A stretch of 64,000 bases of DNA, from positions 4,092,001-4,156,000 of the forward strand of contig NZ_WWGH01000001.1 of the NCBI RefSeq assembly GCF_009865135.1. The letters run 5' to 3'. This document shows, one piece after another, positions 24,136 to 32,047 of this stretch. The position numbers and the translations under genes are program-made. This DNA is from Streptomyces sp. SID8374. GTDB lineage: Bacteria; Actinomycetota; Actinomycetes; Streptomycetales; Streptomycetaceae. How positions within the stretch are numbered: position 1 is the first letter of the stretch; every line of letters starts with the position of its first letter. Below the pieces are notes generated by a model, which had not been told where the DNA came from, searched no databases, and saw only the letters and a program-made list of their open reading frames with translations.

Positions 24136-25794
24136 GTGCGAGCACGTCAACGGGCCGACGACCTGCTGCGGATGCAGCGGCTGGCGAGGAACGGCGGATC
24201 GGCGGAGCTGCTGCGCTGGCTGGCGGGGCGCGCCGACGGCTGGGCCGGAATAGCCTCCTCCGACGGTACGTCGCTGAGCGCGTCGGGGACGCTGTCCGGT
24301 GGCGCGTCGGGGACGGTGACCGGCAGAGGGCCGGGGACGGTGTCCGGTGACGCGAGCGCGGCCGGCGGCTCCGGCATCCCCGATGTGACCGCGCTGGTCG
24401 CCGAAGGCGTACGGGCGTTGACCGAGCGCGGGGCCCTGGCGTTCTCCCACGACACCGGCGCGCACACCCTGCTCCTCTTCCCTCTACCTGGGTACGACCC
24501 GCACGGCGAGGAGCGCGGTACCGCCCCCCTCCTCGCCGTCGTCACGCCCCGCCCGGTGGCGGCCGGGCTCGCCACACTGCTGGCCGATGCGCTGATGCCG
24601 CTCTCCCTGTGCTGGGAGGCCGAGGCGGTGGAGCGCAAGCGGCGCCGGGTGGACCTCGCCGAGTCGCGCGGCCGGGAGGCGGTGCTGCACCTGCTGATGA
24701 CGGGCCAGCTCTCCATCGCCCAGCAGGTGGCCGGTGCGCTGCGGCCCCGGCTCCCCGACCCCGTACGGGTGTGTGTCGTGGAGTGCCGAGGAGGCAGCCG
24801 GGACGAGGTGGCCCGGGTCTGCGCCGAGGCGGACGGCGGGCGATCCTGGATCGTGCGGTGCCCTGTCTACGCCCGCCACCTGATCCTCGTGATGCCGGCG
24901 GAGGACGGCCGGGGCAGCGGAACCGCCACCGACGAGGCCGTGGCCGCGCTGGTGGCGGGCTGCGTGGTGGGCGTCAGCGAACAGGTGCCGCTCGCCGACA
25001 CCGCCACCGGCTACCGGCAGGCGTTCCACGCCCTGGCGGTCGCCCGCGAACTCCCCACCCGGCACGCCCGGTTCGGCCTCGCACCGGAGCCCGCCCTCGT
25101 CGTCGGGCACGCGGGGCGGCAGTGGGCCGAGGCCCTGCTCACACCGCTCCTCACGCACGTCCCGCGCCGGGCGCAGGACCCGGGGAGCCAGGAGCTGACG
25201 GCCACGGCGGCGTCCTGGCTGGCGTTCTCGTCGCACGCGACCGACCACCTCAAGGTCCACCGCAACACCCTGGCCGCCCGCCTCAAGCTCATCGGCGAAC
25301 TGCTGGGCCTGGACCTCCACCGGCTGGCCGACCAGTCGGCCCTCGACCTGGCCCTCCGCATCCGGTCCACCCCGGCCCCGGTCTGCACCCCGGACTCCGG
25401 AGAGACGGAACGTACAGCGTCCTCCGGACAGCGCGACGGCGGGAGGGCACACGGCGGGACGGCACAAGGCGGGGCATCACACGGCGGGGCGGCGCAGGCC
25501 CTCGGTCTCGATGAGGTCCTGCGCCGCCCCGCCGTCCAGGAGTGGGCCGCCCGCCAACTGGCCCCTCTGACCGGCCCGGTCGGAGGACCGGCCGAGGAGA
25601 CCCTGCGGGCCTGGCTGCGCTGCGAGGGCCGCCTCGGCCCGACGGCGGCCGAGCTGGGCATCTCCGTCCCCGGCACCCGCAAGCGCCTCACCCGGCTGGA
25701 GACCGCACTCCAACGCTCCCTGCTCCGCCCCCCGAGCGCCCGCTACGACCTGTGGCTGGCGCTGCGGGCGCGGGAGGTGACGGCTACTTCGTGA
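24136..25794 (+). CDS. PucR-like helix-turn-helix transcriptional regulator
   Basis: 552-residue regulator. The N-terminal part (residues 15-210) resembles a degenerate sensory region with a Gly/Ser/Thr-rich segment about 40-80. A PucR-type helix-turn-helix is seen as HLKVHRNTLAARLKLIGELLGLDLH near residues 370-395. After a Gly/His-rich repetitive linker (about 430-460) a second helix-turn-helix-like segment, LGPTAAELGISVPGTRKRLTRLETALQRSL, is at about 500-530. Two DNA-binding segments in one chain are unusual. GTG 24136 is preceded by GGGGG. Its ligand and targets are unknown. Confidence 0.78.
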   Translation: MRARQRADDLLRMQRLARNGGSAELLRWLAGRADGWAGIASSDGTSLSASGTLSGGASGTVTGRGPGTVSGDASAAGGSGIPDVTALVAEGVRALTERGALAFSHDTGAHTLLLFPLPGYDPHGEERGTAPLLAVVTPRPVAAGLATLLADALMPLSLCWEAEAVERKRRRVDLAESRGREAVLHLLMTGQLSIAQQVAGALRPRLPDPVRVCVVECRGGSRDEVARVCAEADGGRSWIVRCPVYARHLILVMPAEDGRGSGTATDEAVAALVAGCVVGVSEQVPLADTATGYRQAFHALAVARELPTRHARFGLAPEPALVVGHAGRQWAEALLTPLLTHVPRRAQDPGSQELTATAASWLAFSSHATDHLKVHRNTLAARLKLIGELLGLDLHRLADQSALDLALRIRSTPAPVCTPDSGETERTASSGQRDGGRAHGGTAQGGASHGGAAQALGLDEVLRRPAVQEWAARQLAPLTGPVGGPAEETLRAWLRCEGRLGPTAAELGISVPGTRKRLTRLETALQRSLLRPPSARYDLWLALRAREVTATS

Positions 25795-27778
25795 AGATGA
25801 AGTATTTCCAGGCGCCGTGCGTCGTGGAGTTGACGTTGTCGCCGGACGAGCCGTCGACGTACGAAGCGCGCACGCGCATCTTGTAGCCGGTCTCGTGCGG
25901 CCCCAGGAGTTCGACGACCGACTTGCCGTTGGGGGCGAGCGCGAAGAACTCCTGGCCCGCGTCGTACCACTTGCCCTGGTAGTTGAGCTCCAGGGACAGC
26001 CGCTGCGCACGGCCCTTGTGGTAGGTCATGGACGTGGTGAAGACGGGGTTCTTCTTCTTGCTGTAGTACGCGTACGAGGTCTTCCCGATCTTCGCCGTCT
26101 TGTACTGCTTCGACAGCGTGGTCGAGACCTTGACCTTGGCGTACGCGGTCGACTTCACCGTCTTCGGCGCGTACCGGGCGTCCCCGGCGAACACGGCGGT
26201 CACCGTCGTGTCGCGCTTCATGTTGACCGTGACGGACAGGTTGCCCTTGGCGTTGACCTTCGCCTTCTTGACCAGCTTCTTCGGCTTGTCGGCGCCGAAG
26301 GGGTCGGCCCAGATCTCGACGACGCGGTTCTTGTACGTCTTGCCGAGGGTCGCGGTGAAGGAGACGTTCTTGTTGTACGCGTGGAGCGACTTGTTCCGGT
26401 TGAGCTTCAGGGAGGTCGCGGCGCGCGAGACGGTGACGGCGGCGGAGCCGGAGGCCGCGGTGTGCTGGGCGCTGCCCGCGTAGGTGGCCTTGTACGTCAC
26501 CTTGCCGCCCGCGGGCGGGGTGTCCTTGAAGGTGAACGCGCCCTTGGCGTCCGTCTTCACGGTGCCGAGCGCCTTGCCCTTGGGGGACTCGACGTCCGTA
26601 CGGGTCACGGTGACGGGCGTGCCGGCCGGGAGCGCCACGGAGGCCTTGACGGAGCCCTTGACGGTGAGCGCCTTGGCGCGCGTCGCCTTGGCGGGGGCGC
26701 TGATGCTCAGGGTGGCGACGGACCGCGTCGGATCGGTGAGCACCCGGAGGGAACGGGTCCCGTGGCTGTTGGCCGAGACGGCGAACAGCCGGCTGCCGTC
26801 GGGCGCCCAGGCCAGACCGGCCGGCTCCAGGCTGTCCGATCCGCTGTACGCACCGGTGTTGGGGAAGTCGTACGTCCGCACCGGGACGGTCTTGGACGCG
26901 CCCTTCGGGTAGATGTAGACGTCCGGGTCGTAGGCACCGTCGATCCCGGCCGCCACCGTCCCGTTGGGGGCGATGTCCACGGCATTGGGGTAGTGCTTCG
27001 AGGTGTAGCCCTGCTCCGCCCGCAGGTCGGACGTCCGGTACACCTGGTGGAAGTAGGGCGCACCGCTGGCGACGACGAGCTGGGCCCCGTCCGGGCTCAC
27101 CGCGATGTCGCGCAGGTTGCTCGCGTCCGCCCGGAGGCGGGCGGTCCGCTCGGCGGTGCCCGACGCCACGTCGTAGACGGCCAGCTCGGACGGGCTCAGG
27201 CCCTCCTGCGCCGCGGCCAGCTTGTCCGGTGCGCCGGGCGAGGATGCGAGGACCGGCGCGGAGTACCACGTACGGTCCGTGTCCTGGTCCAGCGTGACCA
27301 CCGGCTCCTCGCCGGACAGGTCCAGCGAACCGATGTTGCCCTCGGCCGCCGCCCCGTAGCCGAACCAGAGCTTCCCGCCCGCCAGGGCCGGGTGGGTCGG
27401 CCGGGTGCCCAGGCCGATGTCGTAGCGCGCGGACTCGGTCAGGGTGGCGGTGTCGATGGCCACGATGTGGTCGGAGGCCGCCACACCCGCGTACAGCGTG
27501 CCGGAGTCGGCGGACAGCTCCAGACCGGTCACCCCGGGCAGTTCGCCCAGGACGCGGACGACCTGGCCGGAGTAGTCCGTGGCGAGGATCTGGCCGGACT
27601 GCGGGTCGCTGATGAACACCCGCTGGTGCACACCGTCGGCGACGATGTCGCCGAGCGAGGCTGCGGGAAGGATTCTGCTGCTGTCGGCCGCGGCCGGGTT
27701 CGCCGTCCCGCCGACCAGCACCACGGAACTGAAGAGGACCGCGAACGCCGTCGCGGTCGAAATTCTGCGCGTGCGCAC
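25784..27778 (-). CDS. Secreted beta-propeller and Ig-like repeat protein
   Basis: 664-residue exported protein. A signal peptide (ATAFAVLFSSVVLVGGTANPAAA) precedes a YVTN-type beta-propeller (about 35-335: SLGDIVADGVHQRVFISDPQSGQILATDYSGQ, GVAASDHIVAIDTATLTESARYDIG, RADASNLRDIAVSPDGAQLVVAS) and then Lys/Thr-rich Ig-like repeats (about 340-540: ATRAKALTVKGSVKASVALPAGTPVTV, SLKLNRNKSLHAYNKNVSFTATL, STTLSKQYKTAKIGKTSYAYY), ending in a distinct domain (about 545-664). Its C-terminal 11 bp overlap the end of the PucR-like gene in the opposite direction. Probably a surface-associated binding protein. The GTG at 27778 was chosen over more upstream in-frame starts because it opens the signal peptide. 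Confidence 0.8.
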   Translation of the reverse strand: MRTRRISTATAFAVLFSSVVLVGGTANPAAADSSRILPAASLGDIVADGVHQRVFISDPQSGQILATDYSGQVVRVLGELPGVTGLELSADSGTLYAGVAASDHIVAIDTATLTESARYDIGLGTRPTHPALAGGKLWFGYGAAAEGNIGSLDLSGEEPVVTLDQDTDRTWYSAPVLASSPGAPDKLAAAQEGLSPSELAVYDVASGTAERTARLRADASNLRDIAVSPDGAQLVVASGAPYFHQVYRTSDLRAEQGYTSKHYPNAVDIAPNGTVAAGIDGAYDPDVYIYPKGASKTVPVRTYDFPNTGAYSGSDSLEPAGLAWAPDGSRLFAVSANSHGTRSLRVLTDPTRSVATLSISAPAKATRAKALTVKGSVKASVALPAGTPVTVTRTDVESPKGKALGTVKTDAKGAFTFKDTPPAGGKVTYKATYAGSAQHTAASGSAAVTVSRAATSLKLNRNKSLHAYNKNVSFTATLGKTYKNRVVEIWADPFGADKPKKLVKKAKVNAKGNLSVTVNMKRDTTVTAVFAGDARYAPKTVKSTAYAKVKVSTTLSKQYKTAKIGKTSYAYYSKKKNPVFTTSMTYHKGRAQRLSLELNYQGKWYDAGQEFFALAPNGKSVVELLGPHETGYKMRVRASYVDGSSGDNVNSTTHGAWKYFIFTK

Positions 27779-27859
27779 AGTTACTGATACCCCCACGGTA
27801 TGAAGGGGCCGCGCGTCACCCGGGATGAGAGAAGCGAAGGGGCGCGGCCCGGATCGCAG

Positions 27860-28196
27860 AATAAGCCATGCCACCGACAAGGGAGCGCACTTTTCGCGCC
27901 CCTCGGAGCAGCCGCGCGCCCCGCGTACCGGGGCCTCCGCGCCCGGCAGGGGAACACCTGGTGCATTAATTCTTTATTCGTTCACCGGCGGCGGGGCACC
28001 TCCATTCGATGAAAGCATTCTGCGCTCCGAAGAAACCGTTTCCCATTTTCCGATGAGAAAAAGGGGGCGTGTTTGGTCCCATTTCGCCGGACTTTTTGGG
28101 TGCTTCTGTGCGTAATGTGCTGCCGGAACACGAGGGCTTCCGGGAAACCGTGAAACGGCTCGGAAGCCGCCGCCTCGCACAGAAAAACGGTTTCTG
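27860..28196 (+). promoter_or_regulatory. AT-richer leader with GAAACCGTTT motifs
   Basis: Intergenic DNA upstream of the ice-binding-fold gene, notably less GC-rich than the surrounding sequence (runs such as TTAATTCTTTATTC and GAAAAAG). The 10-bp motif GAAACCGTTT occurs at 28032-28041 on the plus strand and again, inverted, at 28185-28194, right before the start codon; GAAACCGTGA is at 28144-28153. These palindrome-like copies could be operators for an unidentified regulator. Confidence 0.45.
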
Positions 28197-29444
28197 ATGA
28201 AGCTCAGAACTCCTCATCTTGCAGTACGGCGCCTTGTCTCCTCCTGGCTCACCGCCGCGGTCACCGCGACGGTCGCCGCCGCCATGGTGGCCGTGACGAC
28301 GGCCCCGGCCTTCGCCATCGCCACGCCCGTACCGCTCGGGACGGCGGACAGTTTCGCGGTGCTGGCGGGGGAGTCGGTCACCAACACCGGGCCCACCGTG
28401 ATCACCGGCGACGTCGGCGTCAGCCCGGGTACGGCCATCAGCGGATTCCCGCCCGGCCTCGTCAACGGGGTCCAGCACTCGGCGGACGCGGTCGCGCTCC
28501 AGGCCAAGTCGGACCTGGTGGTGGCGTACAACAACGCGGCGGGCCAGGCCACGGACGCCGCGCTGCCGCCGGACGCCGGGGGCCTGACGCTGGTGCCCGG
28601 CGTCTACACGGCCTCCTCGACGCTCGGCCTCACCGGCACGCTCACCCTCGACGCCGAGGGCGACCCCAACGCGGTGTGGGTCTTCCAGGTCGGCTCGGGT
28701 CTGACGACGGCGTCCGCGAGCCGCGTCAACCTCATCAACGGCGCCCAGCCGTGCAACGTCTTCTGGCAGATCGGCAGTTCGGCCACGCTCGGTACGGACT
28801 CGACCTTCATCGGCAACATCCTGGCGCTGACCTCGATCAGCGTGACCACCGGCGCGACCATCGAGGGCCGGGCGCTGGCCCGTAACGGCTCGGTCACCCT
28901 GGACAACAACCGCATCACCCGCTCCACCTGCTCGGGCGGCACCACGTCCGGCACGACCACGGGCACGACGACCGGGACCACGGTGGGCACGACGACCGGG
29001 ACCACGACGGGCACCACCACCGGCACCACGGGCGGCGTTCTGGGCGGGGTGCTCGGCGGCGTCCTGACCGGCGGTACGACCGGTGGCACCGGCGGCGTTC
29101 TGGGCGGGGTCCTCGGCGGCGTCCTGACGGGCGGCACCACCGGAGGCACCCCGGGCGGCTCCACCACCGGGACGACCACGGGCAACACCGTCGGCAACAC
29201 CTCCGGGAACATCGCCGGCAACACGGGCGGCGGCAAGGGCGGTGTCATCGGCGGCGGCAAGGGCGGCGGCAAGGGCGGTCACACCGGCGGCAACAAGGGC
29301 GGCGGCACCGGCGGCCACTCCGGCGGCCACGACGGCGGCTACGGCTACGGCGACGGACGCCCCGGCGACCACGGCCCCGGCCACGGCGAGCAGCACGGCG
29401 GCTACGGCGACAAGCCCGAGGGCCCCGGCCACCACGAGGGCTGA
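28197..29444 (+). CDS. Ice-binding-fold (DUF3494) secreted protein with long Gly/Thr/His tail
   Basis: 415-residue exported protein. A signal peptide (about 1-40, ending in TTAPAFAIA) is followed by a DUF3494 domain (about 43-243): LGTADSFAVLAGESVTNTGPTVITGDVGVSPG, the VPGVYTASSTLGLTGTLTLDAEGDPNAVWVFQVGS signature and LGTDSTFIGNILALTSISVTTGATIEGRALAR, the beta-helix of ice-binding and adhesin-like proteins. From about residue 246 it is entirely low complexity: GTTTGTTT units, GGVLGGVLGGVLTGG units, then Gly/Lys/His/Asp repeats such as HSGGHDGGYGYGDG that could bind metal. No membrane anchor is seen. Function in a soil actinomycete is unknown; the fold is used by others in adhesion as well as ice binding. 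Confidence 0.85.
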   Translation: MKLRTPHLAVRRLVSSWLTAAVTATVAAAMVAVTTAPAFAIATPVPLGTADSFAVLAGESVTNTGPTVITGDVGVSPGTAISGFPPGLVNGVQHSADAVALQAKSDLVVAYNNAAGQATDAALPPDAGGLTLVPGVYTASSTLGLTGTLTLDAEGDPNAVWVFQVGSGLTTASASRVNLINGAQPCNVFWQIGSSATLGTDSTFIGNILALTSISVTTGATIEGRALARNGSVTLDNNRITRSTCSGGTTSGTTTGTTTGTTVGTTTGTTTGTTTGTTGGVLGGVLGGVLTGGTTGGTGGVLGGVLGGVLTGGTTGGTPGGSTTGTTTGNTVGNTSGNIAGNTGGGKGGVIGGGKGGGKGGHTGGNKGGGTGGHSGGHDGGYGYGDGRPGDHGPGHGEQHGGYGDKPEGPGHHEG

Positions 29445-29575
29445 CCGGCGGCGCGGCCCCCGCGCTGCCCGATGACCGGCGTGCGGCGGGGCATGTCCTC
29501 CGGCCCCGCCGCACGCTTCCACACGACGTACGACGACAAGTAGCGACGAACGAGAACAGGGCGGGGCTGGGGCAC

Positions 29576-30232
29576 GTGCTGGGTGGAGTCACGACGGAAC
29601 ACGAACGCGGACACGTACGCGGACACGTCCGCAGAAGAGTCCTCAACACCGCCGTGGCGCTCTGCCTGACCACGGCCCTGGCCCACGTCGGCCTGGTCTT
29701 CCTGCACGTGGCACCGTCGAACGTGGTGTCGCAGCGCTTCAACTCCCAGGTGGACGCCTGGGTCTACCCCCTCTTCGAGCAGAACTGGCGGCTGTTCGCG
29801 CCCGACCCGGACTCCGTCAACCGCCAGATCCTCGCGCGGACCGCGCACACGGCCCCGGACGGCTCCATCGAGGTCAGCGACTGGGTGGACCTGACGGCGG
29901 TGGACACCGCCGCGATCAAGCACCACCCCCTCCCGAGCCACACCGCGCAGAACATGCTGCGCCGGTCCTGGACGTCGTACGCCGAACTCCACGGCGGCGA
30001 CGACCTCTCGCGCTCGGACCGGGCCGTGATGATGCAGCGCTACCTGCGCAACATCGCCGCGGACCGCATGGCCGAACGGGACGGCAAGCCGTTCGAGAAC
30101 ATCCAGCTGCGGGTGGTGACCGTCCCCGTGCCCGCCCAGGGCAGCGCGGACGACGACGACCGCCGTACGGCCGCCGCGAAGAACGCCGATACGCGGCTGC
30201 TGCCCTGGTGGAAGGTGACAACGGATGCCTGA
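29576..30232 (+). CDS. DUF5819 family protein
   Basis: 218-residue protein with one N-terminal transmembrane helix (AVALCLTTALAHVGLVFLHVAP, about residues 25-46) and an extracytoplasmic domain containing NSQVDAWVYPLFEQNWRLFAPDP, the family hallmark. It begins at GTG 29576 and overlaps the HTTM-domain gene by 8 bp. DUF5819 proteins occur next to HTTM and thiol-disulfide (DCC) proteins in actinobacteria, as here, so they probably act together in a membrane redox or carboxylation-like process. No biochemical function is known. Confidence 0.85.
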   Translation: MLGGVTTEHERGHVRGHVRRRVLNTAVALCLTTALAHVGLVFLHVAPSNVVSQRFNSQVDAWVYPLFEQNWRLFAPDPDSVNRQILARTAHTAPDGSIEVSDWVDLTAVDTAAIKHHPLPSHTAQNMLRRSWTSYAELHGGDDLSRSDRAVMMQRYLRNIAADRMAERDGKPFENIQLRVVTVPVPAQGSADDDDRRTAAAKNADTRLLPWWKVTTDA

Positions 30233-31391
30233 GCCGACCGACAACGCGCCCGGTACGCCCGGGCAGGCGGACAACGCGCTCCGTGTGCCGGGGCAGGCCG
30301 ACGCCGCGCTCCGGGTTCCTGGGCAGGCCGACGCCGCGCCCCGCCCGCTGGTACGGGTCACGGGAGCCGCGCGCCACGCATGGGCGCTGCTGACCGACCG
30401 CCCCCTCTCCCTCTACGCGGTGTCGGTCCTGCGCATCGGCTACGGCCTGCTCTATCTGGTCTTCCTGCTACGGGAGTTCCCACACCGCGACGCGATCTGG
30501 GGCCCCGGCTCCCCATGGACCCCGGACCTGGCCCGGCAGCTCTTCGACCAGACCGGCTGGGCCAGTGTGCTGACGCTCTCCGACAGCCGCCTCTACTTCG
30601 AACTCTGTTACGCCGCCGCGCTCGTCGTCAGCCTCCTGTTCCTGCTGGGCTGGCGGACCCGCGCGGTCTCCGTGCTCTTCGCGGTGGTCGTGGCCTCGTT
30701 CCACGCGCGGTCGATCTTCATGACGGACGGCGGCGACAACCTCGTCCTGCTGATGGCGCTCTACCTCGTCCTCACGGCGTCCGGCCGCCGCTGGTCCCTG
30801 GACGCGAGAAGGGCCCCTCGCGCACCCGTACTGCCACCCCAACTGGCCGCGGCAAGAAGCGCGTTGGTCACCACGCTCCACAACTGCGGACTCCTGGTGA
30901 TCGGCATCCAGGTCTGCTTCCTCTACGGCGCCGCAGGCCTCTACAAGGTCCAGGGCGGCACCTGGGGAGCCGGAACGGCCCTGCACTACGTCCTGAACCT
31001 CGACCTCTTCCAGCCCTGGCCCGCGCTCTCCCACTGGGCGGACAGCCAGGTGCTCGCCATCGCGGTGGTCGGCTACCTGACGGTGCTCCTCCAGGTGGCG
31101 TTCCCGTTCGTGCTGTTCGGCAGGCTCAAGTACCCGGTGCTGACGATGCTGCTCGGGATGCACCTCGGCATCGCGGTGCTCATGGGCCTGCCGCTGTTCT
31201 CGGGCGCGATGATCATCGCGGACGCGGTGTTCCTGCCGGACCGCTTCTGGATCGCGGCCGGGAGGCTGGCCCGGCGGGCGCTGGGACGTACGGAAGAGCC
31301 GAAGCCGGTACGGGCAGAAGCGCCGGAGGCACCGCGTGGCGCGGTGCCGAAGCAGGGCGGCCGCGCCACCCCCGTACACGATCGTCCTTAG
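30225..31391 (+). CDS. HTTM-domain (gamma-carboxylase-like) membrane protein
   Basis: 388-residue polytopic protein. The HTTM domain covers about residues 62-345 (LYAVSVLRIGYGLLYLVFLLREFPHRDAIWGPGSPW, YAAALVVSLLFLLGWRTRAVSVLFAVVVASFHAR, GDNLVLLMALYLVLT, YGAAGLYKVQGGTW) with several transmembrane helices. The HTTM family is named for its likely horizontal spread and includes vitamin K-dependent gamma-glutamyl carboxylase relatives. The cytosolic N-terminus holds three copies of a 10-residue PGQADxALRV-like repeat. It shares an 8-bp overlap with DUF5819 and its 3' end overlaps the convergent DCC gene by 4 bp. Substrate and activity are unknown. Confidence 0.85.
   Translation: MPEPTDNAPGTPGQADNALRVPGQADAALRVPGQADAAPRPLVRVTGAARHAWALLTDRPLSLYAVSVLRIGYGLLYLVFLLREFPHRDAIWGPGSPWTPDLARQLFDQTGWASVLTLSDSRLYFELCYAAALVVSLLFLLGWRTRAVSVLFAVVVASFHARSIFMTDGGDNLVLLMALYLVLTASGRRWSLDARRAPRAPVLPPQLAAARSALVTTLHNCGLLVIGIQVCFLYGAAGLYKVQGGTWGAGTALHYVLNLDLFQPWPALSHWADSQVLAIAVVGYLTVLLQVAFPFVLFGRLKYPVLTMLLGMHLGIAVLMGLPLFSGAMIIADAVFLPDRFWIAAGRLARRALGRTEEPKPVRAEAPEAPRGAVPKQGGRATPVHDRP
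30261..30350. repeat. Three 30-bp tandem repeats in the HTTM gene
   Basis: Three consecutive 30-bp units (30261-30290, 30291-30320, 30321-30350) beginning GGGCAGGC(C/G)GAC; they encode the repeated decapeptide PGQADxALRV. Confidence 0.85.
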
Positions 31392-31807
31392 GGCGCGGAC
31401 CGTACGCCCGGTCCCGCTCCCGACCCCGGCCTGCGGTCCGCCGGCAGTGCGCAGGCCGGGGAGCCGCCGGGGAGGCGGGTGCGGTTGGCGGCGACGAGCC
31501 GGTAGACGCCGTGGGCGATCCACCGCACCGGGGGCAGGGTGAGCAGCCCGCCCAGCCAGGCCCAGCCCCCACCGGCGCTCAGCAGCAACTTGGCGACGGC
31601 CTGCGCGCCCCCGTACACCGTCCCGAGCGGCGAGACCCACAGCACCTCGTGCTCGGCCCGCTCCTGGGTGACACCGAGGCCATCCAGGTCGGCGAACTGC
31701 CAGGGCGTGACGGTGCATTGCGGACGCACGTACCGCGTCAGGAAGTTCACCGAGGTCGTGCAGAAGGCGCAGTCACCGTCGTAGACGAGGGCGGGCCGAG
31801 CGGGCAC
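31388..31807 (-). CDS. DCC-type thiol-disulfide oxidoreductase (DUF393)
   Basis: 139-residue thioredoxin-fold-like protein. The active-site motif DGDCAFC is at residues 10-16, with Cys13 and Cys16 as the redox pair; the C-terminal extension is Pro/Arg rich and contains a third Cys at about residue 119. The DCC1 family occurs beside HTTM proteins. GTG 31807 has GGAG 6 bp upstream and starts only 3 bp after the stop of the DUF397 gene, so it is probably read from the XRE-DUF397 transcript. Its end overlaps the HTTM gene's end by 4 bp. Confidence 0.85.
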   Translation of the reverse strand: MPARPALVYDGDCAFCTTSVNFLTRYVRPQCTVTPWQFADLDGLGVTQERAEHEVLWVSPLGTVYGGAQAVAKLLLSAGGGWAWLGGLLTLPPVRWIAHGVYRLVAANRTRLPGGSPACALPADRRPGSGAGPGVRSAP

Positions 31808-31810
31808 GGT

Positions 31811-32047
31811 TCACTCCGCCCAGGTGACGAAGGCGGACCAGGCGTCGGGCGCGACGGCGAAGGCGGGTCCGTCGGTGACCTTGGAGTCACGGACGTGGAC
31901 GGAGTGAAGGCAGGCGGCGACCTCGACGCAGTTGCCGCCGCTGCCGCTGCTGTAGGAGGAGGTACGCCAGTCGAAGGCGACCTCGATGCAGTTGCCGCCG
32001 CTATCGCTGCTGTAGCTCGACGTGAACCACCGGAGGGTGCTGCTCAT
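31811..32047 (-). CDS. DUF397 protein with internal duplication
   Basis: 78-residue protein of the DUF397 family, small partners of XRE/Scr1-type regulators in Streptomyces. The N-terminal motif SSYSSDSGGNCIEVA is followed at once by a second copy, SSYSSGSGGNCVEVA, so the conserved part is duplicated in tandem, and VRDSKVTDGPAFAVAPDAWSAFVTW is the usual C-terminus. Single-copy members have one such motif. Start ATGA overlaps the stop of the XRE gene, indicating translational coupling. Related pairs control development or antibiotic production (whiJ-type loci), but no target is known here. Confidence 0.88.
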   Translation of the reverse strand: MSSTLRWFTSSYSSDSGGNCIEVAFDWRTSSYSSGSGGNCVEVAACLHSVHVRDSKVTDGPAFAVAPDAWSAFVTWAE

